Assembly (NCBI GenBank): GCA_013813825.1
Contig: JACCRA010000380.1
Coordinates: 1-19,832 of the forward strand
Source of the DNA: Pyrinomonadaceae bacterium
GTDB taxonomy: Bacteria > Acidobacteriota > Blastocatellia > Pyrinomonadales > Pyrinomonadaceae
Length of the DNA stretch: 19,832 nucleotides
Reading direction: 5' to 3'
Under the pieces are notes generated by a model. It was not told where the DNA came from and did not search any database. It was given only the letters and a program-made list of their open reading frames with translations. Below, in pieces: positions 1-7,097 of the stretch. Within the stretch, counting starts at the first letter, position 1. The number at the start of each line of letters is the position of its first letter. The translations under genes were made by a program, and so were the position numbers.

Positions 1-759
1 ACGCGAATTGCGCGGGCGCGGCGCGGGTCTCGGCAACAAATTCATCGAAACGCTTTCGAGTTTCGCATCTTGAATCTGCGCGGCACGAAGCGCGCGCCGC
101 GTGAAATCCGCGTAAGAGGTTCCCGCGCCCGCATTGACGACGTGATAAACGCCGGGCAGATCGAGTTCGGCCAGTTCGCGCAGACGCCGCGCGAGGTCGG
201 GCGCGTAAGTCGGCGTGCCGAAACTGTCTTCGATGGCTTTAAGCGGTTGACCGCTGCGGGCGTAATCGAACACTTTGCTTAAAAAGTTTCTGCCCCCACT
301 TCCGAAAATCCAACCCGTGCGCACGACGGTGGTGCGCGCACACGAAGCTTGCGCGCATCGTTCGCCCGCGAGTTTCGCCTTCCCGTAGATGCTCGTTGGA
401 TTCGGGTCGTCGCGTTGTGTGTAAAAGCCTTCCTTCGCTCCGTCGAAAATGTAGTCGGTCGAGATCGTCACAAAAGATGCCGCGCTTTGACGACAGTTCA
501 CGGCAAGCCTTCCGACGGCTTTATCGTTAATCAAGTAAGCCTGTTCCTGATCCCGTTCGCAGCCGTCCACGTCAGTCCACGCGGCGCAGTTGATCACCGT
601 GTCAGGTTTGTCGCGTGCGAATGCTTCGCGTATCGCCACGTCGTTCGTGATGTCTAAACGCTCGCGGTCGTAAGCGAAAACCTTGTCGCCGCCCTTCGCG
701 CAATGTTCGACAAGGGCGCGCCCGACCATGCCGCCCGCGCCTGCGATCAAAACTCTCAA
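1..759 (-). CDS. rmlD: dTDP-4-dehydrorhamnose reductase RmlD, C-terminus cut by window edge
   Basis: Last step of dTDP-L-rhamnose synthesis: NAD(P)H-dependent reduction of dTDP-4-keto-L-rhamnose in the cytoplasm. Reading the minus strand gives 253 open codons with no stop before the left edge. Visible are the Rossmann glycine motif GAGGMVG at residues 7-13, STDYIFDG at 100-107, the catalytic YGKAK (YxxxK) at 125-129 and RPAPRPRNS near residues 243-251. The last is typical of the RmlD C-terminal substrate region, so only a few dozen residues should be missing. The start is a TTG whose first two bases overlap the rmlB stop (TTGA). A Shine-Dalgarno GGAGGT lies 9 nt upstream inside rmlB (769-774), and the first ATG falls within the glycine loop, so it cannot be the start. 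Translationally coupled to rmlB. Family assignment is firm; the start is well supported. Confidence 0.93.
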   Translation of the reverse strand, partial: MRVLIAGAGGMVGRALVEHCAKGGDKVFAYDRERLDITNDVAIREAFARDKPDTVINCAAWTDVDGCERDQEQAYLINDKAVGRLAVNCRQSAASFVTISTDYIFDGAKEGFYTQRDDPNPTSIYGKAKLAGERCAQASCARTTVVRTGWIFGSGGRNFLSKVFDYARSGQPLKAIEDSFGTPTYAPDLARRLRELAELDLPGVYHVVNAGAGTSYADFTRRALRAAQIQDAKLESVSMNLLPRPAPRPRNSR

Positions 760-1781
760 ACGCTTCCGACCTCCATGCCATATTGCTTCGCGTAAAACTC
801 GCGGTACTCGCCGCTTCGCGCCCGCCTTACCCATTCCGCGTTTTGCCGGTACCACTCAATGGTTTTCGCCAGCCCGCTCTCCCACGTCTCCTGCGGCCGC
901 CAACCGAGTTGCGCTTCAACCATCGCCGGATCAATTGCATAACGGCGGTCGTGTCCGGGGCGGTCTTTGACGGGGCGAACAAGCGAAGTAGGTTTACCAA
1001 GCAGACGCAAAACCGTCTCGACGACTTCAATGTTACGCCGCTGATTACGCGCGCCGATGTTATAGATTTCGCCCGCGCGCCCTTTCTCCAACGCGAGGAG
1101 AATGGCGCGGCAGTGATCTTCAACGTAAATCCAATCGCGCACGTTACGTCCGTCGCCGTAGAGCGGAATCGGCTCGTCGCGCAACGCATTGGAGATCATC
1201 AGCGGCAGAAACTTTTCGGGGAACTGACGCGGCCCGTAATTGTTGCCGCACCGTGTGACCACCGTATCAAGCCCGAAAGTATGGTGCGCCGCGCGAACAA
1301 GATGCTCGGCTGCGGCTTTCGACGCCGCGTATGGACTATTCGGCTCATAGGGTGAGGATTCAGTGAAAAAAGCCGCGTCATCTTCCGGGAGACTCCCCAT
1401 CACTTCGTCCGTTGAGATTTGCACGAAGCGTTTAACTCCGCGCTCGCGCGCTGCGTCCAAGAGCACCTGCGTGCCGATGATGTTCGTGCGCAAGAATTCA
1501 TCTGCCGAAGCGATGCTGCGATCAACGTGCGACTCAGCGGCGAAGTTGATTATAGCGTCCGTGCCTTCGTCAAGCGTGGCGAGCACTTCGGCTCTGTTAG
1601 CGATGTCGCCGCGTATGAAGCGGTGACGTTTCGCGTCGAGGTTGTCGAGGTTGTCGAGATTTCCGGCGTAGGTGAGCGCGTCGAAATTGATTATTTCGTA
1701 GCCTGGCGCTTCGTCAAGCAACATTCTGACGAACGCGGAACCGATGAATCCGGCGCCGCCTGTGATAAATAATTTGTTCAT
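756..1781 (-). CDS. rmlB: dTDP-glucose 4,6-dehydratase RmlB
   Basis: Converts dTDP-D-glucose to dTDP-4-keto-6-deoxy-D-glucose, the branch point for rhamnose and for many amino- and deoxysugars. The 341-residue product has the usual family length. It shows the NAD-binding GGAGFIGS at residues 8-15, the active-site T-D-E triad in STDEV at 123-127, the catalytic YAASK at 151-155, and the RDWIYVEDHC segment at 215-224 typical of RmlB. The residue after STDEV is Met where Tyr is usual (STDEVMG). A small in-frame tandem repeat gives NLDNLDNLD near residues 41-49. The start ATG has no strong Shine-Dalgarno. The 96-bp gap to the upstream RmlC-like gene suggests one minus-strand operon. Very confident in function. 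Confidence 0.96.
   Translation of the reverse strand: MNKLFITGGAGFIGSAFVRMLLDEAPGYEIINFDALTYAGNLDNLDNLDAKRHRFIRGDIANRAEVLATLDEGTDAIINFAAESHVDRSIASADEFLRTNIIGTQVLLDAARERGVKRFVQISTDEVMGSLPEDDAAFFTESSPYEPNSPYAASKAAAEHLVRAAHHTFGLDTVVTRCGNNYGPRQFPEKFLPLMISNALRDEPIPLYGDGRNVRDWIYVEDHCRAILLALEKGRAGEIYNIGARNQRRNIEVVETVLRLLGKPTSLVRPVKDRPGHDRRYAIDPAMVEAQLGWRPQETWESGLAKTIEWYRQNAEWVRRARSGEYREFYAKQYGMEVGSV
769..774 (-). promoter_or_regulatory. Shine-Dalgarno site for rmlD inside rmlB
   Basis: Minus-strand GGAGGT lies 9 nt before the TTG start of rmlD, within the last codons of rmlB. It decides the TTG start and implies translational coupling of the two genes. Confidence 0.6.
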
Positions 1782-1877
1782 AAGTGTTTTCTGGCAATAC
1801 TTTGTAGATACTTATTTCGCTTGAAGTCGCAAAAAATACTAGCGGCTCAATCTCGTCCGTTCTCTTGTAGCAAAAAA

Positions 1878-2396
1878 TCAATCGTTAATTTGAAAGATCG
1901 TCTCAGGGTCGTCTTCGTATCTAATCTCATCGACGGCTTCACGCTTGCCATAACCCATAAAAAGTCGGTTCGGACAGTTGATAACAATGCCGGGTTTGTG
2001 TCCGATATTTCTGTAGGCATGAACGACGCCTGCCGGAATAATAACTGCCTTCGGATTATCCTCGCCGACGAAAAGAGTCGTCATATAGCGATAAGTTGTA
2101 GATTTTTTTCGGTTATCCCACATACGCAACTTGAAATTTGAAGGGCCGAGAAAGTAGAACAAATCCGCTTGACTGACGTGTTCGTGCGGCCCGCGCGTCG
2201 TATGCGGTTCGGTCTGCGAGATATATGCCATTACAGGATAAAGTTCTGCTGCAAGCTCATCGTGGCGAAATAACTCGGCGAGCCAGCCGCGCTCGTCAAC
2301 AAATTTGTTCAACGGGCGGACGACCACATCGTCGATCACGCCACGCTTAAAGATAACATCCTCTTGTTTAGCCGTTGCTTTCATCTGCGGCTGCAT
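1878..2396 (-). CDS. RmlC-like cupin (dTDP-4-dehydrorhamnose 3,5-epimerase family), divergent active site
   Basis: Belongs to the RmlC-type cupin epimerases, which invert C3 and/or C5 of dTDP-4-keto-6-deoxyglucose. In the 172-residue form, DERGWLAELFR (34-44) matches the family's substrate-binding N-terminal segment. RGPHEH (68-73) stands where RGLHYQ is usual and keeps the catalytic His at 71. IPAGVVHAY matches the usual IPxGxAHG segment. The Lys that normally follows (QAKL) is Asp here (QADL, D78), and the usual C-terminal YxxxxxY region reads VINCPNRLFMGYG, so full 3,5-epimerase activity is uncertain. I chose the ATG at 2396 because AGAGGTG lies 5 nt upstream (2401-2407). A longer form from 2444 (188 residues) is possible but lacks that signal. 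It heads the rml operon, so rhamnose or a related deoxysugar is its likely pathway. Confidence 0.8.
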   Translation of the reverse strand: MQPQMKATAKQEDVIFKRGVIDDVVVRPLNKFVDERGWLAELFRHDELAAELYPVMAYISQTEPHTTRGPHEHVSQADLFYFLGPSNFKLRMWDNRKKSTTYRYMTTLFVGEDNPKAVIIPAGVVHAYRNIGHKPGIVINCPNRLFMGYGKREAVDEIRYEDDPETIFQIND

Positions 2397-2551
2397 CGCG
2401 CACCTCTGTATATCATTATTAACATCCGTTCCAGCGGCAAGCATCGAAGCGTGTATTTGATGGTTTCTTCAATGATGTTGTTGTCGTCGCCTAAGACGCC
2501 GCCGACGAGTCTGCCCGCCGTAGAATGTTCGCCGAAGACTGTTTCTAACAT
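2381..2551 (-). CDS. possible small ORF, 56 residues, leading the rml operon
   Basis: Unrecognised. An ATG at 2551, preceded by GAGGCGTG, opens a 56-residue frame beginning MLETVFGEHSTAGRLVGGVL and ending CSRR. It overlaps the first codons of the RmlC-like gene in another frame. The first 40 residues look protein-like (hydrophobic and acidic pattern, LGDDNN); the last ten do not. It could be a real leader peptide or small protein that couples translation into the RmlC-like gene, the stub of a truncated gene, or a chance frame. No function is proposed. Confidence 0.3.
   Translation of the reverse strand: MLETVFGEHSTAGRLVGGVLGDDNNIIEETIKYTLRCLPLERMLIMIYRGARCSRR
2401..2407 (-). promoter_or_regulatory. 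Ribosome binding site fixing the RmlC-like start
   Basis: Minus-strand AGAGGTG lies 5 nt before the ATG at 2396. It supports the 172-residue form over the longer form starting at 2444. Confidence 0.5.
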
Positions 2552-2771
2552 CACGCCTCAAATAATTTAGCTTACACTATACGGTTAAAATTTATTGTGG
2601 GATTCATTATCAAACTGAAAGTATACGGAAGTCTTGTTCATTAAACAGATAAATGCGCGGTAGAGTATTTAATAGTAAATTACTATCAGCACGAAGTATA
2701 CCTTGAAGTAACTATGTGTGATTCATGCCTTCTGCCATCATCAACGGAAGTATTATGACTGTATATTGCTA
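2552..2771. other. AT-rich divergent intergenic region
   Basis: About 220 bp of AT-rich DNA upstream of the minus-strand rml operon and left of the IS remnant. No coding frame is recognised. It holds a 15-bp perfect palindrome (2672-2686), an ops-like word (2656-2663), and two copies of AAGTATAC about 75 bp apart (near 2620 and 2694). The promoter of the rml operon is expected here, but I could not pick a convincing -35/-10 pair. Confidence 0.4.
2672..2686. promoter_or_regulatory. 15-bp perfect palindrome, candidate operator
   Basis: ATAGTAA-A-TTACTAT is a perfect inverted repeat with 7-bp arms and a single central base. It lies about 120 bp upstream of the first possible start of the rml operon. 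The symmetry suits a dimeric DNA-binding regulator, but AT-rich DNA also yields palindromes by chance. Confidence 0.3.
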
Positions 2772-2788
2772 GGTTCTGTTGACATTTT
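2772..2788. repeat. probable IS5-family terminal inverted repeat (one end only)
   Basis: GGTTCTGTTGACATTTT directly follows CTA and abuts the end of the degraded transposase frame. It resembles the GGxTCTGTT-type ends of IS5-family elements, as far as I can recall them. No matching copy in inverse orientation was seen on the right side up to 3634, so the other end of the element appears lost. Confidence 0.5.
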
Positions 2789-3269
2789 CATCTGAGCCTG
2801 ACAAGAGAGCTAACCAGACGAAGGAAACTTAAATAGTTCTTTGATATTTTCTCAAATGCGTGAGAAGACTCTGCGATATTGCTTGATCTTAGTTGGTGAA
2901 GTATTCGATCAAGTGCCTTTCAAGGTAACGATGTCGATCATATTCACGCTGTCTGATGCGATTCTTTTTCGGTGGAATCACTGCCTCAATGCCGTTGGTT
3001 GTGACTGCTTCGAGCAACTTATGGGCGTCGTATCCTCTATCGTAGCCTCTATCAGCAATGAGCACACGCGGCGTGAAGTCTTCGATCAGTGCGGCAGCCT
3101 GCGGGCTGTCGTGGCACTCGCCACCCGTCAGCACAAGGCGCAGGGCATTGCCCAAAGCATCAACGGCGGTGTGAATCTTAGTTGGGAAGCCACCGCGACT
3201 TCGACCTAACGCTTGCGCGCGTAGCTCGTGATAAGGGTTGAAATTTAGCCGGGTGCCAGTCCCGTAATT
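2788..3269 (-). pseudogene. IS5-family (DDE) transposase remnant, 5'-truncated and frameshifted
   Basis: Minus-strand reading shows the C-terminal half of an IS5-family transposase: ALGRSRGGFPTKIHTAVDA, then LTGGECHD, then the second catalytic Asp in LIADRGYD, VIPPKKNR, and the catalytic Glu in ERHLIEYF. The frame then stops. One extra T and, further on, one extra A explain the rest: skipping both restores KIKQYRRVFSR and then FEKISKNYLSFLRLVSS, ending at a stop (2788-2790) next to the terminal repeat. A 12-bp tandem duplication (3030-3053) doubles DRGY at the catalytic Asp. The N-terminal half, with the first catalytic Asp, is absent. Upstream of 3212 the open frame no longer resembles transposase, so the true breakpoint is probably near 3212-3240. 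Inactive. Confidence 0.85.
3030..3053. repeat. 12-bp tandem duplication in the transposase remnant
   Basis: Two adjacent 12-mers, GTATCCTCTATC and GTAGCCTCTATC, are identical at 11 of 12 positions. On the minus strand they encode DRGY twice in a row, where intact IS5-family transposases have one copy at the second catalytic Asp. Confidence 0.8.
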
Positions 3270-3272
3270 TTA

Positions 3273-3634
3273 CTTGCTACAATTAGCTATAAAAGGCTTA
3301 ATCTTTAAGTCAGGCTAATCGAGTGTGTCTCTAAGCGGCTGCCGTTTAAATCCTCACCGCGTTGAATGCTTCGGCGAATTATGAATTAAACATTTCTGTT
3401 TCGTGTTTGCATTAACGCAAAATATTATCAATAATAAGGCTGCTCTGCTTATGCTGAAGAACTTTTTCAGCAATAAGATAAATGTGATTACGTGTAATTC
3501 GACTAATCGAGATTGACGCCCCGGTCGGACAACCCACGATCAAGAACTCCGTCGACAGTGGAGTCCAAACGCCAATTTATAATAAAGCTGTAGCGCAGAT
3601 GAACTTGCTTTGTAGATAGTAGATGGGTGATTAA
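3273..3634. other. noncoding leader upstream of the wzc-like gene
   Basis: About 360 bp with no recognisable gene on either strand. It contains a 16-bp inverted repeat TTTGC-ATTAAC-GCAAA (3406-3421) overlapping a weak -35, a hairpin with 7-bp arms TGCTGAA/TTCAGCA (3452-3472) without a T-run, and ACTCC/GGAGT arms near 3547-3565. It may be the promoter and 5' leader of the plus-strand operon, interrupted or reshaped by the IS insertion. Confidence 0.4.
3406..3435 (+). promoter_or_regulatory. weak candidate promoter with palindrome over the -35
   Basis: TTGCAT (3407-3412), 17-bp spacer, AATAAT (3430-3435). The -10 matches consensus at five of six bases, the -35 only at its first three. The -35 lies within the inverted repeat TTTGC-ATTAAC-GCAAA, as an operator might. 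If used, the leader to the wzc-like gene is about 190 nt. Confidence 0.22.
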
Positions 3635-6055
3635 ATGAGAATACAGCAAGAAATGGTAAAAAGCGTGCCAGAAGAGACGCGAAGTCTTGAAAGTTCTGTC
3701 GGCGTCAATACGCTTCCGCCGCCCGGCGGAGGCTATGTTCTAGAGAATAGCCCTCAAGACGAAACGCATTTGCGAGATTACTGGCGCTCAGTGCGAAAGC
3801 ATCAATGGCTGATTGTCGGCATTACTCTACTTTTCACCATCCTTTCCGCAATTTATGCGGCGCGCAAGCCCGACATCTACGAAGCCCAAGCGCGGGTGCA
3901 GGTTGATCTTGAGAACGCTCAATCGAGACAGGGGGGGGCGGTAATCGTTAGTGGTACGAGCGATCCTGCTTATTTCAATACGCAGTTGCAAATTCTAACC
4001 GGCCCGGGTCTTCTGCGGCGGGTGGTGAAGACTCTTGACCTTGAACATGACGATGCTTTTTTGCGTCCTCAATCGGCGGGCAGTACGACGTTGCAGAACC
4101 TGTTGCGCATGGTAGGTCTTGGCAGCGCGGCGAGAAAAGAAACGAAAGATTCAGAATCGAAAGATATACCTCTTGTTGACTCAGTAGCTTCGCCCACTTC
4201 ATATAACGATTTAGCGGAGGCGAAGCGACTTGCCCCGCACGTTGGAGTGTTGCAAGCCAGCTTGGATGTTAATCCTGTTAGAGAGACTCGCGTGCAGAGT
4301 CGTGATACTCGTTTGATCGACGTGCGCTTCAAGCACCCCGATCCGCAGGTCGCGGCGAAGGTTGTGAATGCCATCGTTGAAGCGTACAGGCTGTCAAACA
4401 TGGAAAGGCGAAATGAGACGAGCAATCAGACGACCGAGTTTCTGCAAAGGCGTATCGCAGAGTTGCAATCGCAAATCCGCAACGACGAAGAAAGACTTCT
4501 AAGTTACTCGAAGAGCCGCGCAATTTTGTCTCTCAGTCCTGACCAGAATACGGTAGTTGACCGTCTATCGAAGTTGAACAACCAGTTAGTGGAAGCTGAG
4601 AACCAGCGTAAAAATGCTAAAGCCGCCTTGGATAGCTACCTTCAACAGCCAGACGCCGTCGCCGGGCTGGTTGAAGGCACGGCGCGTTACAGTGATGCGG
4701 AAGTGAAACTGTCCGAACTCCAACGGCAACGGGCGCAGTTGTTAGTCGAATACACTGAAGAATGGCCGGACGTCAAACAAATCGATCAGCAGATCGCCGT
4801 GCTCGAAAAGCGTGTACGTGAATCACGCAATCGTGGCACCACGACGTTTATGACTTCTCTCGAAGCGGCTTACAGCCGAGCATTTGCGTATGAGCAATCG
4901 CTCCGCGAGTCTTTCAATCAACAGCGCTCTGAGGTGTTGTCGCAAAACGAGTCGGCAATCAATTATCGCATTATTCAACAGCAGATAGACACGAGCAAAA
5001 ATTTGCTGAACGGTTTGTTGCAGCGTTCGGCGGAGAACAATATGTTGGCGGCAGGAACACCTAACAACATTCACATCATTGATTACTCACTCGTGCCTGA
5101 GTTGCCCGTCGGACCGAAGCGCACACAGTCGGTGATGCTGGCGTTCTTTTTTTCATTGGTGTTCGGAGTGGGTCTCGCGCTCTTCTTAGATTACTTGGAT
5201 GACACTATTGGTTCTGCAGAAGACGTAGAGAAGATGTTGCACCTTCCCGCACTCGCCGCGATCCCCGCAATTGGGAATGTGTCGCGGCGGTTGTTGCCCG
5301 GCGGCAGTGCGGCGCAAACGCTCGATGCTAATTCGGCGTTGCTGCTCCACAGCGACACCCGTTCTTCGCTCGCGGAAGCTTACCGTCAATTGCGCACATC
5401 CGTGCTGCTTTCCACTGCGGGACGCGCGCCGAAGACTCTTCTTGTGACATCGAGCTTGCCCTCTGAAGGCAAAACTACGACGGCCGCTAATACGGCGCTC
5501 AGTTTGGCGCAGACCGGGGCGAAAGTGTTAATCGTTGACGCTGATATGAGACGTCCCCGATTACATTCGATCTTCAAAGTAGATAATCATTTCGGCTTGA
5601 GCAGCGCGCTCTCGACGGAGACGAGCGAAGCTGAGGTGCTTAAGATAATTAGTCGGCACGAGGAAAGCGGTTTGTACGTACTCGCCTCAGGTCCTGTTCC
5701 GCCCAACCCGGCGGAGCTAATCGGCTCCGAGCAAATGCGCCGACTGCTTGGCATTCTCGAAGCCAACTTCACACACGTTGTGGTCGATTCGCCGCCCATT
5801 GCATCCTTCACCGATGGCGTGTTGATCGCCTCAATGGTTGACGGCGTGTTGCTGGTCTTGCACGGCGGCAAGAGTTCTCGTGACGTGGCGCGGCGCTCGC
5901 GACAACTCTTGCAAGATGTGGGGGCGAAAATTTTCGGCGTCGTTCTGAACAACGTCAGCCTTCGATCGCACGATTACTCTTATTATCAACAGTACTACAA
6001 TTCGTCTTATAATGACGAAGACGAGGATGGTATGATCGTTAACACGAAAGCTTAA
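3635..6055 (+). CDS. Wzc-like polysaccharide co-polymerase / BY-type tyrosine autokinase
   Basis: Inner-membrane protein of 806 residues controlling chain length and export of surface polysaccharide through autophosphorylation. In order: a cytoplasmic tail with a Pro/Gly stretch; TM1 at about 58-76 (WLIVGITLLFTILSAIYAA); a large periplasmic Wzz/GNVR region rich in Gln and coiled coil (about 260-480); LPVGPKRT before TM2 at about 498-518; then the kinase. EAYRQLRTS (about 580), Walker A SLPSEGKTTTAAN (about 604-616), Walker A' VDADMRRPR (about 633) and Walker B VVVDSPP (about 716) are all present. The C-terminus (from about 778) is a Tyr cluster, DYSYYQQYYNSSY, the usual phosphorylation site. 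The weak GGGTG lies 8 nt before the ATG. A G8 tract sits in codons about 99-101. It is followed by Wzm/Wzt, an unusual partner. Confidence 0.93.
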   Translation: MRIQQEMVKSVPEETRSLESSVGVNTLPPPGGGYVLENSPQDETHLRDYWRSVRKHQWLIVGITLLFTILSAIYAARKPDIYEAQARVQVDLENAQSRQGGAVIVSGTSDPAYFNTQLQILTGPGLLRRVVKTLDLEHDDAFLRPQSAGSTTLQNLLRMVGLGSAARKETKDSESKDIPLVDSVASPTSYNDLAEAKRLAPHVGVLQASLDVNPVRETRVQSRDTRLIDVRFKHPDPQVAAKVVNAIVEAYRLSNMERRNETSNQTTEFLQRRIAELQSQIRNDEERLLSYSKSRAILSLSPDQNTVVDRLSKLNNQLVEAENQRKNAKAALDSYLQQPDAVAGLVEGTARYSDAEVKLSELQRQRAQLLVEYTEEWPDVKQIDQQIAVLEKRVRESRNRGTTTFMTSLEAAYSRAFAYEQSLRESFNQQRSEVLSQNESAINYRIIQQQIDTSKNLLNGLLQRSAENNMLAAGTPNNIHIIDYSLVPELPVGPKRTQSVMLAFFFSLVFGVGLALFLDYLDDTIGSAEDVEKMLHLPALAAIPAIGNVSRRLLPGGSAAQTLDANSALLLHSDTRSSLAEAYRQLRTSVLLSTAGRAPKTLLVTSSLPSEGKTTTAANTALSLAQTGAKVLIVDADMRRPRLHSIFKVDNHFGLSSALSTETSEAEVLKIISRHEESGLYVLASGPVPPNPAELIGSEQMRRLLGILEANFTHVVVDSPPIASFTDGVLIASMVDGVLLVLHGGKSSRDVARRSRQLLQDVGAKIFGVVLNNVSLRSHDYSYYQQYYNSSYNDEDEDGMIVNTKA

Positions 6056-6180
6056 CCTAAGTCGTGCGATCTTCCTTCCATCGGTTTAAGAGTCACAAGT
6101 AAATTCCGAGTTAAGAGCAGATTGAAAGATTTTTTCTGGGACGTACACAGTGGCTAGCGTCTCACTTTGACGAACGGCTG

Positions 6181-7092
6181 ATGAATTTAACTGTTTTAGA
6201 GCACTCAAGCAAAACACAAGCTGCAAATCAGAATTCTTCAGAGGAGACAAATCTCTCACTTCCTCCCCTGCCGGAGAGTCCGGTTGTAAGGATTAGCTCA
6301 AGCGGATTGTTGGGCGCGCTCAGTCTCCGAGAATTGTGGTCTTTCCGTGAGTTACTCTACTTCCTGACGTGGCGTGACCTAAAAGTTCGTTACAAGCAGA
6401 CCGCTCTTGGCGCTGTATGGGTAGTTATGCAGCCGCTTTTAGCGACTGCTGTTTTTACCTTTTTTTTGGGGAAGTTGGCCCGCATCCCGTCAGATAACAT
6501 TCCTTACCCAGTTTTTGCTTACGCCGGAATGTGGGCGTGGACGTTCTTCTCAAACTCAATTGCGAGCAGTAGCAACAGCATCGTCGGAAACGCACATCTG
6601 ATCACCAAAGTTTACTTCCCGCGTTTGATCATCCCGGTGGGAGCAGTCGTCGCGCGATTTATTGACTTTGCCATCACTTCCTCTGTTTTGGTTGTATTAA
6701 TGATCTATTTCGGGGTCGCACCGACCTGGAATATTCTAATGCTACCCGTGCTTATCGGATTACTCACGCTGCTTGCATTCAGCATCGGGGTATTATTATC
6801 TTCCTTCAACGTTAAGTACCGAGACGTTGGAGCCTTGCTGCCAGTTGTGCTTCAACTCTGGACGTTCGCCTCGCCGATTCTCTATCCGTTGAGTCTTGTG
6901 CCGGATAAGTGGAGGTGGATTTACATCTTAAATCCAGTAGTAGGTATCGTAGAAAATTTGCGCGCTTCGCTGTTCGGGGGGGAGTTAAACTTATTCGCCT
7001 TAAGTGTTTCAACAGCTATAACCATTATACTGTTTCTCATCTCGATTCCTGTATTTCAGCGAATGGAGCAAGGTTTCGCTGACGTTATTTGA
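6181..7092 (+). CDS. wzm: Wzm-type ABC-2 polysaccharide export permease
   Basis: Membrane subunit of an ABC transporter that moves lipid-linked polysaccharide across the inner membrane. The 303-residue product has an N-terminal cytoplasmic tail of about 55 residues. It then shows the family motif RDLKVRYKQTALGAVW (65-80), which docks the ATPase, and about six hydrophobic segments (around 80-97, 112-128, 145-180, 184-208, 218-238, 272-291). PRLIIPVGAV, SFNVKYRDV and SPILYPLS are typical of ABC-2 polysaccharide permeases. The start ATG has a poor Shine-Dalgarno. The next gene starts within or just after its stop, so the pair is translationally coupled. A T8 run (6460-6467) and a G7 run (6976-6982) occur in the coding frame. 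Confidence 0.93.
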   Translation: MNLTVLEHSSKTQAANQNSSEETNLSLPPLPESPVVRISSSGLLGALSLRELWSFRELLYFLTWRDLKVRYKQTALGAVWVVMQPLLATAVFTFFLGKLARIPSDNIPYPVFAYAGMWAWTFFSNSIASSSNSIVGNAHLITKVYFPRLIIPVGAVVARFIDFAITSSVLVVLMIYFGVAPTWNILMLPVLIGLLTLLAFSIGVLLSSFNVKYRDVGALLPVVLQLWTFASPILYPLSLVPDKWRWIYILNPVVGIVENLRASLFGGELNLFALSVSTAITIILFLISIPVFQRMEQGFADVI

Positions 7093-7097
7093 AATCG

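Noticed and set aside
70..657. Plus-strand frames of 70 and 102 codons at the left end
   Set aside because: They lie over rmlD, which reads on the minus strand with RmlD motifs throughout. The plus-strand products are Arg-rich shadow sequence.
783..1772. Plus-strand frames of up to 190 codons across rmlB
   Set aside because: The minus strand encodes a full-length RmlB with all its motifs; high GC explains the open antisense frames.
2841..3209. Plus-strand frame of 122 codons in the IS region
   Set aside because: It is the antisense shadow of the transposase remnant, whose minus-strand reading carries clear IS5-family motifs.
3547..3565. ACTCC/GGAGT inverted repeat in the leader as a terminator or riboswitch arm
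   Set aside because: Arms are only 5 bp with a 9-nt loop, no T-run follows and no riboswitch consensus is recognised.
4069..4425. Minus-strand frame of 118 codons, and others, inside the wzc-like gene
   Set aside because: No recognisable protein features; the wzc-like frame on the other strand is complete and motif-rich.
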